This document shows positions 17,539 through 25,086 of a stretch of DNA of 64,000 nucleotides, one piece after another. The notes beneath the pieces were generated by a model. That model was not told the DNA's origin, ran no database searches, and saw only the letters and a program-made list of their open reading frames with translations. Every line of letters begins with the position of its first letter. Positions within the stretch are counted from its first letter, which is position 1. Made by a program: the position numbers and the translations under genes. Source of the DNA: Geoglobus acetivorans (GTDB lineage: Archaea; Halobacteriota; Archaeoglobi; Archaeoglobales; Archaeoglobaceae); contig NZ_CP087714.1 in NCBI RefSeq assembly GCF_039641995.1, positions 1-64,000 of the forward strand. The letters are read 5' to 3'.

Positions 17539-18868
17539 GGGAAAGCAAGATCGAAGTGCCTGACCCGAAGAAAAATACACCGTTTTCGATTTCAGAGACA
17601 AGCTTTTTTTCCGGCAATTTTACAAGTCTTGATGAAGGAGAAGGAGTAAATATGAGCAGGTAATCATTCCCATTCAGTTTTTCAGACAGAAAATCAAAAA
17701 TCCTGTATGCTTCACCATAATACGCTAGCAAGCTTGTTGAATCAACAAAAAATAGCCTAAATGAGTCTGGACTAACCAATGCTCCCCCAAAATCTACAAA
17801 CTCATATGGTTTTTCTGAAAAAATCTCACCAAGCATCAAACCATCTTTAACAAAATCACCTAATTCCAAATGATACGGGTAAAAATTTAATGGAAATGCA
17901 GTCAAACCCACAACAGATGCTCCAAATGTCTTTTCACTAATTAAAGCCAGTCCAAAAGGAGATATCCCCGAGAAATCACCTGTTTCAACCTTTTCTATAA
18001 ACTCATCTTTCTCAATCTCAAGCCCCAGTTTCTCCCGTATATAATCCTTAACTGGCATCCCGTTTATCTCCCCAATCACGTTGCCTTCCTTGATCACCCT
18101 GACCTCGTCCTTCAGGGCGAAGAAGCTGCTGAGTATCTTCTTGGTTTCTTCAACGCTGTTGCCCCTCTCTGGAAATATGTCCTTGAAGTGAAGCTCCGCA
18201 TCCCTTATGGCAAGAACGAGAACATTCTGCCCTATGGGCCTGAAGTTGTAGAGAATCAGCGGAGTTTCTTCGTGAACCTCAAGGGGTACGAGATTGATCG
18301 AGCCTACAGGGATACCGGAAGTACCGAGGATCCTAAGCACCTTGTTTACGGGTATAAACAGCCTCTCCTTCTGAACCCATTTCGAATAGTCTCTCAGAAT
18401 CCTCCTCTTGCGGTCCTCGTTTTTGCACCTTCTGTATCTGAACCAGTAAAGTCTGTCCCTCAGAAAACCCTTGAACAGAGTCATTTTCCCGGGAAAATAA
18501 AGGGCAGGATAGATCGCAAGGGCCACGTCGTGGCTTTTAATTTTACCGGCAATTTTTTCAAGCTCTTTTTCCAGGTTTCCTCTGCCCGTAACGTGGATTT
18601 CGTGGTCAATTTCAAGCAGAACAATGGCAATCCCGTGCATGAATATGCCCTCGTTTGTCCCAAACCCATCCACGAAAAAGATAATGCTGTTGAAAACCAG
18701 CAGTTTTTTCAGAAAATCTATTAGCTCGCTCCTGTTTTCGAACAGAGATTGAGTAATGATTACCACACCGAGATTGGGGCTAAAATCGAGTCTTTTGAGT
18801 TTGTGTTCAATATCCGCAATTATCGATTTCACGTCCTTCGAGGATGAGGACAGTACGCTATATTTCAT
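17525..18868 (-). CDS. Unrecognised protein in roadblock/KaiC operon (possibly FIST-like)
   Basis: Soluble protein of 447 residues without clear membrane segments. The N-terminal 110 residues have alternating strands and helices (LGVVIITQSLF, then FVDGFGTNEGIF and AIVLLEID) that recall the FIST_N sensor domain, but the similarity is weak. The C-terminal third is rich in aromatic beta-strand patterns and ends in GVFFFGSGTSILLSLRIG. It overlaps the roadblock gene by 11 bases and must be co-expressed with it and the KaiC-like ATPase, which suggests a sensory or signalling complex. Function is not assigned. Confidence 0.6.
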   Translation of the reverse strand: MKYSVLSSSSKDVKSIIADIEHKLKRLDFSPNLGVVIITQSLFENRSELIDFLKKLLVFNSIIFFVDGFGTNEGIFMHGIAIVLLEIDHEIHVTGRGNLEKELEKIAGKIKSHDVALAIYPALYFPGKMTLFKGFLRDRLYWFRYRRCKNEDRKRRILRDYSKWVQKERLFIPVNKVLRILGTSGIPVGSINLVPLEVHEETPLILYNFRPIGQNVLVLAIRDAELHFKDIFPERGNSVEETKKILSSFFALKDEVRVIKEGNVIGEINGMPVKDYIREKLGLEIEKDEFIEKVETGDFSGISPFGLALISEKTFGASVVGLTAFPLNFYPYHLELGDFVKDGLMLGEIFSEKPYEFVDFGGALVSPDSFRLFFVDSTSLLAYYGEAYRIFDFLSEKLNGNDYLLIFTPSPSSRLVKLPEKKLVSEIENGVFFFGSGTSILLSLRIG

Positions 18869-19214
18869 TCAGTAAAATTGGTTTTAGAGAGTTTATTACT
18901 CTTTTGGCTTCAATTTCAAGTCTGTACTCGGCTATGGGCAGAAACAAAATGCTCAGAACCAGAGTTCTGGTTACAGGAAGAAGAAGAATTTTTATATTAC
19001 CGACTTTTATTGAAACGTCCTCAAGTTTACGGTTAAAGATGTAATCAAGCAGAGACTTGATGTGTTTCTCGAGAAAGTAAAGATGAGTAAGCACAGCCCG
19101 TTCATCTTTGATTTCGGCATAAATGGGGGTGCCATCCACTCTGTAAAGAATGACACCCTTCACTGAGGGGTCGTTTGACAGCTCTTTTATCAGCTTACTT
19201 ACTCTCTGACTCAT
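18858..19214 (-). CDS. Roadblock/LC7 domain protein
   Basis: A 118-residue single-domain protein. The N-terminal helix and strand pattern VSKLIKELSNDPSVKGVILYRVDGTPIYAE is typical of roadblock/LC7 proteins, which dimerise and regulate small GTPases or ATPases. Here the partner is likely the KaiC-like ATPase whose gene overlaps it by 20 bases upstream. No GTPase gene is adjacent. Confidence 0.78.
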   Translation of the reverse strand: MSQRVSKLIKELSNDPSVKGVILYRVDGTPIYAEIKDERAVLTHLYFLEKHIKSLLDYIFNRKLEDVSIKVGNIKILLLPVTRTLVLSILFLPIAEYRLEIEAKRVINSLKPILLNEI

Positions 19215-20025
19215 AGATCCTCAGCACCCTTTCTATGAGAGATTTTGTCACGGGTACATTTCTGTCAATCATGAACCTGAGCCGCTTCCTAAGGCTATCA
19301 TCAACCCTTGAGTCCTTAATGGTCGCTTCAACGTCTTCAGCTCCTTTGTATTCATCAATGTCGCTTTCAACAACAATGCCAAGTCCGGGGAATATCCTGT
19401 AGGGGAACACGCCATCAGCATGCCAGGATGCACGGTGCTTTATGACCTGTATTGTCCTGCTGAAAGCCTCACCGTATCCAATATTCTTGAGATACACTGC
19501 GGAATCTCCAAGGAAAATGGGCAGGGCCACATCGGGCTTGCTGAGCGTTGATGTGAAAGGCTCTTCGACGGTTACTATGGACGTGCCACTTGCTCTGAGC
19601 TGATCAAAGAACCAGTTAATGTCCTTCCTGACCGTAAAATCGAGGGATGAGATGAGCGGAGTGAACGAATCAATAACAATTCGGGCATTCCCATCCGAAT
19701 TGTTCTCGATATAGCCTATAATATCCTCGTTGAGATACGAAATAGAGTCGGCATGACTTCTGGTAACGAGCAGTGTTCCCTCCTCGATAGCCTTCACCAG
19801 CTCATACCATCCAAGAGATTCAGCCAGAACCATGATGGCCTTCCCATCCATATCAAAGGAAACATAAATCCCCTTCTCGCCATTTTCAATACCCTTAAGC
19901 AGAAACTGAAGGGAGAATATGGTTTTTCCAGTCCCGGATGCACCAACCACAATATTTACAGTGCTGGGTCTGTATCCACCTCCGATTATGGTATCGAAAC
20001 CTATAATCCCCGTCTTTATCCTCAT
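19195..20025 (-). CDS. KaiC/RadA-like RecA-superfamily ATPase, single domain
   Basis: A 276-residue ATPase. GIIGFDTIIGGG near the start is the KaiC-family lead-in, GASGTGKT (about residues 28-35) is Walker A, and RIVIDSFTPL (about 115-125) is Walker B. The C-terminal 60 residues are helical and charged, possibly an oligomerisation or output region. Archaeal KaiC-like proteins act in signal transduction, including motility and growth-state control, rather than as circadian clocks. It is the first gene of the operon with the roadblock protein and the 447-residue protein. Confidence 0.85.
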   Translation of the reverse strand: MRIKTGIIGFDTIIGGGYRPSTVNIVVGASGTGKTIFSLQFLLKGIENGEKGIYVSFDMDGKAIMVLAESLGWYELVKAIEEGTLLVTRSHADSISYLNEDIIGYIENNSDGNARIVIDSFTPLISSLDFTVRKDINWFFDQLRASGTSIVTVEEPFTSTLSKPDVALPIFLGDSAVYLKNIGYGEAFSRTIQVIKHRASWHADGVFPYRIFPGLGIVVESDIDEYKGAEDVEATIKDSRVDDSLRKRLRFMIDRNVPVTKSLIERVLRIYESESK

Positions 20026-20116
20026 TATAACAAGAAGAAGGCATATTCCTATTTAAATTTTTGGTAGCCCACGACTGCAGAACAGGGAGCAAACACGCAT
20101 CAGAATTGAAAAGCAA

Positions 20117-20157
20117 GCTCAAAATTCCAGAGCGAGACCGTAGCTTGGAATTTGAGC
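20117..20157. other. Strong hairpin downstream of the initiator tRNA gene
   Basis: Arms at 20117-20133 and 20143-20157 pair over about 15 bases, with single-base bulges at 20124 and 20130 and a 9-base loop. On the minus strand it lies about 30 bases after the end of tRNA-iMet and is followed by a pyrimidine-rich stretch. It may be a processing or stability element, or a separate small RNA. Confidence 0.5.
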
Positions 20158-20188
20158 CTACATCGAGGTGGGGTGATTTTAGGGATTA

Positions 20189-20263
20189 TAGCGGGGCGTG
20201 GATTTGAACCACGGATCTGCGGGTTATGAGCCCGCCGGGATTACCTGACTACCCCACCCCGCT
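20189..20263 (-). tRNA. Initiator tRNA-Met (CAT)
   Basis: A complete cloverleaf can be folded. Anticodon CAT lies in the loop CTCATAA. The first acceptor pair is A1-U72 and three consecutive G-C pairs close the anticodon stem (GGG/CCC); both are hallmarks of archaeal initiator tRNA rather than elongator Met or Ile2. U8, the GG of the D-loop and TTCAAAT in the T-loop are present. The discriminator is A and CCA is not encoded. There is no intron. A TATA-like TAAATATTAAATAC lies about 25 bases upstream on the minus strand. Confidence 0.95.
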
Positions 20264-20341
20264 TCACGACTCTTTGCTCTTGTGCTGTATTTAATATTTA
20301 TGGCCAAAAAGACATAAATAATCCTGATTCCACCATCAACC

Positions 20342-21244
20342 GTGCAATCCAATTTCAGGGGCAGTTTACTTGGCCTCGCAATAGGTGATGCTCTCGGCAT
20401 GCCCGTCGAAGGTATGAGTTACGAGGAAATTAGACGGAGATTTGGCGAGATCAAGGACTTCATGCCATCAGAGGATGGATTATCTGCGGGAGAATGGACA
20501 GATGATACTGCCCAGGCATTGATTCTTGCAGAATCGCTTTTGGAAACCGTGTATTTCTCACCGGAGAATTTTGCGGAAAAGCTGGCAGGGCTGAGCATAA
20601 GCCACAGATTCGGACCCACATCTTCCCAGGCGATACGTCTGCTGAGACAGGGGTATTCCTGGAGAGAGAGCGGAATAAATTCAGACACGAACGGTTCTGC
20701 CATGCGAGTTGCACCCATTGGCCTTCTGTACAACCACAACTACAACCTCGTAGAGGAATATGCAGTTATTGCATCATCGGTAACGCACAAGGGCTCTGCT
20801 GCAATAGCAGGGTGTGTTGCCGTTGCCACCGGGGTTGCCTGTGCCGTAAATGAAGATGAAGAACTGGTAAACGAGGTGGTCAGAAGAGCAGAAAAATATG
20901 ACACTCTTGTTGCTGAAAAAATAGAATATGCATATCAGATAAGAAAATCAGGTCTGGAAAAGGCAGTAAAGGAGCTGGGAAATTCAATCATGGCATTTGA
21001 ATCCATACCCTTTGCATTTTACTGCTACTTTTCGTCAAAAAATTTCGAGCAGGCAGTTATCAAGGCTGTCAATGCTGGTGGCGATGCCGACACTGTTGCT
21101 GCTATTTCTGGAACGCTGAAAGGTGCCGAAGCCGGCATCGAGAGAATACCCGAAAGATTCAGAAAAATAAAGGATTACGAGCTTATTCTTGACTTGGCAG
21201 ACAGGCTTTACGAGGTTCACCTGAAGATTACGAGGGTTGGTTAG
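20342..21244 (+). CDS. ADP-ribosylglycohydrolase (DraG-like)
   Basis: Metal-dependent hydrolase that removes ADP-ribose from modified proteins or small molecules. GDALGMPVEG at the start, WTDDTAQ near residues 52-58 and GGDADTVA near residue 243 supply the binuclear Mg/Mn ligands of the DraG family. At 300 residues the length is normal. No nitrogenase or DraT gene is adjacent, so the target is unknown. The GTG at 20342 is supported by a TATA-like ACATAAATAATC about 25 bases upstream. It overlaps trxB by 4 bases tail to tail. Confidence 0.88.
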   Translation: MQSNFRGSLLGLAIGDALGMPVEGMSYEEIRRRFGEIKDFMPSEDGLSAGEWTDDTAQALILAESLLETVYFSPENFAEKLAGLSISHRFGPTSSQAIRLLRQGYSWRESGINSDTNGSAMRVAPIGLLYNHNYNLVEEYAVIASSVTHKGSAAIAGCVAVATGVACAVNEDEELVNEVVRRAEKYDTLVAEKIEYAYQIRKSGLEKAVKELGNSIMAFESIPFAFYCYFSSKNFEQAVIKAVNAGGDADTVAAISGTLKGAEAGIERIPERFRKIKDYELILDLADRLYEVHLKITRVG

Positions 21245-22203
21245 CTTTTCATCATTTTAATGTATTCGAAGGCCGAATTTGCCGCAATGGCTCCTTCAGC
21301 ACAAGCAGTTACCACCTGCTTCAGAGGGTTCTCGGTGCAGTCGCCTGCTGCATATACGCCATCCACGTTCGTCCTCTGCTTTCTATCTACCTTAATGTAG
21401 CCGGCAGAGTCCCGTTCCACTCCCAGATCCATGACAATGTCTGTCGCAGGCCTGATACCGACCGCAATGAAGATACCATCGACCTCAACAACCTGCTCCT
21501 CCCCGGTAGCTCTGTTGAGCAAAACAACCCGCTCTACCTTCTCGCCTCCTTCAATTCTTTCGACAACACTGTTCCAGATTACGGGGATCTCTCTTTTGAA
21601 AAATTCTTCCTGTAAAGCCCTATCTGCTCTCAGTTCGTCCCTTCTATGCACGAGTGTTACATCACATCCCGTTTCCTTAAGATAAATCGCATCGGTCAAG
21701 GCCGTATTTCCTCCACCGACAACCAGGACTTTCTTACCTCTGAAGAAATGGCCATCACAGGTTGCGCAGTAACTCACTCCCCTGCCCACAAACTCCCTTT
21801 CCCCGGGAACTCCGAGCTCCTTATGTTTTCCACCTGTGGCGATGATGAGGGCCCGTGCATAATATGTTCCGCCATCGGCAGCAACCTCGAATTTTCCGTT
21901 TGCTTTTTTCACATTCTCCACGTTCTCAAACTTGTGCACTGCTCCAAATTTAAGTGCCTGGTTCTTCATCCTCTCAAGAAGCTCAAATCCACTTCCCTCA
22001 TACCCGGGATAGTTTTCAATCCAGGGTGTTAAAGAGAGCTGGGAAACAGGGTCCACACTTTCAAAAAAAGCCGTATTCAGACCGTATCTCGCCGAATATA
22101 TGGCCGCAGTCAGCCCTGCCGGTCCTGCACCGATAACTATCACATCATATTCGTTGGTATCCTCGCCTTTCCCCATCAGATCCGAGCTTAGCATGACCTG
22201 CAT
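21241..22203 (-). CDS. trxB: Thioredoxin-disulfide reductase
   Basis: FAD- and NAD(P)H-dependent reductase of thioredoxin. It has the FAD-binding GAGPAGL near residue 26, the redox-active CATC near residue 150, a second dinucleotide motif GGGNTA, and the C-terminal FAD motif VYAAGDC. The ATG at 22203 is preferred over the GTG at 22212, because GGGAGGTG at 22210-22217 is a Shine-Dalgarno site at the right distance. The promoter lies in the repeat-rich region shared with the marker-protein-11 gene. A thioredoxin is encoded at 60.1 kb. Confidence 0.93.
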   Translation of the reverse strand: MQVMLSSDLMGKGEDTNEYDVIVIGAGPAGLTAAIYSARYGLNTAFFESVDPVSQLSLTPWIENYPGYEGSGFELLERMKNQALKFGAVHKFENVENVKKANGKFEVAADGGTYYARALIIATGGKHKELGVPGEREFVGRGVSYCATCDGHFFRGKKVLVVGGGNTALTDAIYLKETGCDVTLVHRRDELRADRALQEEFFKREIPVIWNSVVERIEGGEKVERVVLLNRATGEEQVVEVDGIFIAVGIRPATDIVMDLGVERDSAGYIKVDRKQRTNVDGVYAAGDCTENPLKQVVTACAEGAIAANSAFEYIKMMKS

Positions 22204-22212
22204 TCTGTTCAC

Positions 22213-22394
22213 CTCCCACTAACCTGAAAAGATTGCAGTAAAATAAACTTTTTCAGGTTTTAGCCTCTCTGTCCAATTCGACAGGTATGTTTTTACCTGA
22301 AAAGTTTACATTTTGGTTCAGGGTGTCGCTGAAAAGATGCCCAAGCTTTATTTAGTGCAGTAAAAATAAGATCAATAATTGTCAGCACATTAAG
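22213..22394. promoter_or_regulatory. Divergent control region with repeated CCTGAAAAG / CAGGT motifs
   Basis: AACCTGAAAAG at 22221-22231 faces CTTTTTCAGGTTTT at 22249-22262 as an inverted repeat. ACCTGAAAAG recurs at 22295-22304, and GCTGAAAAGATGC lies near 22329-22341. CAGGTA at 22282-22287 faces TACCTG at 22294-22299. TGCAGTAAAATAA (22234-22246) recurs as TGCAGTAAAAATAA near 22356-22369. These multiple copies between trxB and the marker-11 gene look like operator sites for one or two regulators. Confidence 0.6.
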
Positions 22395-23345
22395 GTGGTG
22401 CAGGTGAACCTCCTGAGCAAAAATGAATTGATGAAAAAATACGGAGAAATTCCGTGGATCTCGCCCTACAGAAAGCTTGTAGCAATGACAGATGGAGAGT
22501 TTATCGAGCTTCACGAGTATCATGCGAGGGGAAAGTGCATAGGGGGTGCAGCATGGGAGACTTACCACTATCCGAGAGTGAGCGACTTAATAATATCTGC
22601 AAGAAGAGAGGGTGCGAGAAACATTTTCGTACTTAAAAAAGGTGAGACAAAGCTAAAACTGATACCCGGGATTGCCGGAGCCGGAATTGAGTCAGCCACA
22701 ATCAAAAAAGACAGTATAGAGATAACATACTCGGGTCTTGCCGGCGGCGGGATAGCTGCAACGGTTTGCAGGGGTCTCGCCGAGGGGGTTGACGGTATTG
22801 AAATCATCAACCTCGGAGGTGGGGCTGAACTTGGCAGAGCAAAAATAAGGTTAAAACCTCACAGAAAGGTTGTCATAGGCATCGATGACACGGACAGCCG
22901 GGAAGGGGGCGCCACGTGGGCGCTTGCAAATGAGATAGCACACGCAATCGAGAAGAAAGGGCTCGGTCATTACCTGTCCCATGCAATCGTGCAGCTCTAC
23001 ACCAAGACACCAGAGAAGACAACAAACTGCGTTTCAATTGCAGTAACATTTGCAACAGAAAGTAAGGAAAAGCTCGTATCCGAATTCGCCACACGGCTCA
23101 GGGAGACTACGCTCAGCGATGAAACCGCCATGGCTGTGTGGGATAGAGTTCTCATCCCGGACGAGTTGAAGAGATACGCGAAGGATGCAAAAAGCAGGGT
23201 GGTACAGATTGAAGAGGCCATGAAGGTCGCAGAGAGGCTGGGCATTCAGGTGGTGGAGATAACTGGCGAAAGAGGCGTGATAGGAGCGATGGCATCGCTT
23301 GGTTTTGCAGACAATCCAGACGAGGCTGTGATGGTTTATGCTTGA
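22395..23345 (+). CDS. Methanogenesis marker protein 11 family (TiaS-like domain)
   Basis: A 316-residue protein I match to methanogenesis marker protein 11, a family almost confined to methanogens and relatives. A glycine-rich middle (GIAGAGIESA, SGLAGGGIAATV) precedes IGIDDTDSREGG near residue 160, the nucleotide-binding motif shared with the tRNA-Ile2 agmatidine synthetase TiaS. The biochemical role is unknown. GTG codons at 22395, 22398 and 22404 are all possible starts; a TATA-like GTAAAAATAAG lies about 30 bases before the first. The stop overlaps the radical SAM gene by 8 bases, so the pair is co-translated. Confidence 0.75.
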   Translation: MVQVNLLSKNELMKKYGEIPWISPYRKLVAMTDGEFIELHEYHARGKCIGGAAWETYHYPRVSDLIISARREGARNIFVLKKGETKLKLIPGIAGAGIESATIKKDSIEITYSGLAGGGIAATVCRGLAEGVDGIEIINLGGGAELGRAKIRLKPHRKVVIGIDDTDSREGGATWALANEIAHAIEKKGLGHYLSHAIVQLYTKTPEKTTNCVSIAVTFATESKEKLVSEFATRLRETTLSDETAMAVWDRVLIPDELKRYAKDAKSRVVQIEEAMKVAERLGIQVVEITGERGVIGAMASLGFADNPDEAVMVYA

Positions 23346-24372
23346 TCCCGAACTGAAACTGAAGCTTCTCATTCTCGGAGTGAGAAGTCCGAGAGGTCCG
23401 CTTAGGAAAGGCGGCGGTGGACCGAACGGAGGAGTTGGATTCAAAGTGGAGAAATCAGTAGTGTCGGCACCGGTACGGCAGAAATATGCTCGAAATTCGC
23501 CATTCAAAATCGTACAGGAGGGTGGAAAATACATCCTTTACGAGCTTGAAAACAGAATAGGTTATGTGGAGTACCCGGAGCCGGACTACTACGGCACAGT
23601 TGTCGGAGGTGTTCCTGCAGAGAGGTATGTTGCTCTGGACGGATACGACACCCTCGTTTCTGCTATCTCAAGAAAATGCATCCACTGGGAGCTCGGTAAA
23701 AAATGTTCATTCTGTAACATTCAGAAGGGGCTTAAAGACGCCATAGACGTGAAAAACCCGGAATTGCTGGCTCAGGCTGTAAAAATAGCCCACGAAAAGG
23801 ACAGGAGAAGGCACCTCACACTAACAACGGGAACCGTGAACACGACAGGCAGGGGCGCCGAACTTCTCGCAACGGCGGTTAAAGCAATAAAAAAGGAGGC
23901 AGATATCCCGGTCCATGTCCAAATAGAGCCTGTGGACCGGTACTGGATAGAGAGACTGTATGAAAGCGGTGCAGACACGATCGGGATACATGTTGAAGTG
24001 TTTGACAAGGAGATCAGATCAAAAGTCATTCCGGGGAAACCCTCCCTGGACAGATACTTTGATGCATGGAAAATTGCCGTTGATGTGTTCGGAGAGTGGA
24101 ATGTCTCGTCATGGCTCCTGACCGGACTCGGAGAAAGGCCAGACAGTGTAACCAGAGGTCTGGAGACAATGCTCAGCATGACAGTTTACCCGTTCATCGC
24201 CCCTTACAGACCCCCACCCGGAGCAGACCGCGAGCCTCCAGACCTGAATTACCACACAAATCTGCTTGAAAAAGTAGAGGAAACATTAAGTGATCTGCAG
24301 ATTGTTCCAGCAGAGTTTAAATCCGGATGTCCCAGGTGTGGTGGCTGCTCGTTTATTCCTGAATTGCTATAA
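23338..24372 (+). CDS. Radical SAM protein (MSMEG_0568-like)
   Basis: A 344-residue radical S-adenosylmethionine enzyme. The cluster motif is the unusual C-x8-C-x2-C (CIHWELGKKCSFC, about residues 112-124), followed by a TIM-barrel-like core with TTGTVNTTGRG. A GGGGPNGG segment precedes the radical SAM core, as in the MSMEG_0568 family. The C-terminus CPRCGGC may hold another metal. The reaction is unknown. It overlaps the marker-11 gene, so the two probably act together, perhaps in cofactor or peptide modification; that is inference. A T-rich tract follows the stop. Confidence 0.75.
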   Translation: MLDPELKLKLLILGVRSPRGPLRKGGGGPNGGVGFKVEKSVVSAPVRQKYARNSPFKIVQEGGKYILYELENRIGYVEYPEPDYYGTVVGGVPAERYVALDGYDTLVSAISRKCIHWELGKKCSFCNIQKGLKDAIDVKNPELLAQAVKIAHEKDRRRHLTLTTGTVNTTGRGAELLATAVKAIKKEADIPVHVQIEPVDRYWIERLYESGADTIGIHVEVFDKEIRSKVIPGKPSLDRYFDAWKIAVDVFGEWNVSSWLLTGLGERPDSVTRGLETMLSMTVYPFIAPYRPPPGADREPPDLNYHTNLLEKVEETLSDLQIVPAEFKSGCPRCGGCSFIPELL

Positions 24373-25086
24373 ACTTTAAACCCTTCTTTTTGCCGGACCA
24401 TTAACACTCACATCATGACTCACATCTCACCAAATCAATAAATTTTTAATAAATTTTATATTAAATCCTTTTAATTTAAATGATGAAAATATTAAATATT
24501 AAATTAAAATGTAAAATATTTTACTGATTAAATTTATTTCATTAAATCATTTCATTAAAATTTAATAATTTTAAATATATCTAATAGACAATACAACTTA
24601 GGTTTTTTAAATTAAATTTTCTGAATAAAATTGTTCCACAATTAGTGGAATAGAAATAAATTAGGCGACCCTAAAAATGCGGATTTAGGGAGATCGGTTG
24701 TTCCAAAATATATGTGAATACGGGGTATACGGTGTGTTCAAGGGGGGGTAACTGCACAAACCATCTGGAGTCGTGAAAAAATGGGTGAAGTGAGGATCAT
24801 TTGTTACAAAATTTTTGGAATTGCATATTTTGCGAAGTGAGATTAATATTAATAAAATTATTTATTTAGTTTAATTCTTGAAATTTAATAATTGCGACTG
24901 TTTAGTATATTCAAAAACAAAAACATTAAAATCAATATATTTTAAATTTTTATTAAATTAATTCTAAAAAAATAATTAATTTAGTCAATTTAATAAAAAT
25001 AGAAGCGATAAAATAACCGGTGAAAATTGTGAGTATTAAACGTGGAAGGATAAAAAAGAAAAAATTAAAATCAGTTCATAAAAGAT
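24373..25086. other. 714-base AT-rich gene-free region with a GC-richer island
   Basis: Both flanks are almost pure A/T with many TTAAAT and AATTTA words. An island at about 24630-24840 is richer in G/C. It holds hairpin TTCCAC-5-GTGGAA (24634-24650), hairpin CCCTAAA-8-TTTAGGG (24669-24690), two TTGTTCCA words (24631 and 24708) and a run of seven G (24742-24748). A 19-codon ORF (24781-24840) is preceded by a weak Shine-Dalgarno-like GGAG. Candidates are a structured RNA, an unlinked replication origin or a regulatory region for the coenzyme M operon. No long ORF is present. Confidence 0.6.

Noticed and set aside
22395-23345. Calling this gene tRNA-Ile2 agmatidine synthetase TiaS
   Set aside because: The IGIDDTDS motif is shared, but it is internal here, and the protein lacks the C-terminal zinc-ribbon and OB-fold of TiaS.
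24373-25086. IS-element remnant in the AT-rich desert
   Set aside because: No transposase fragment, no terminal inverted repeats and no target duplication could be seen.
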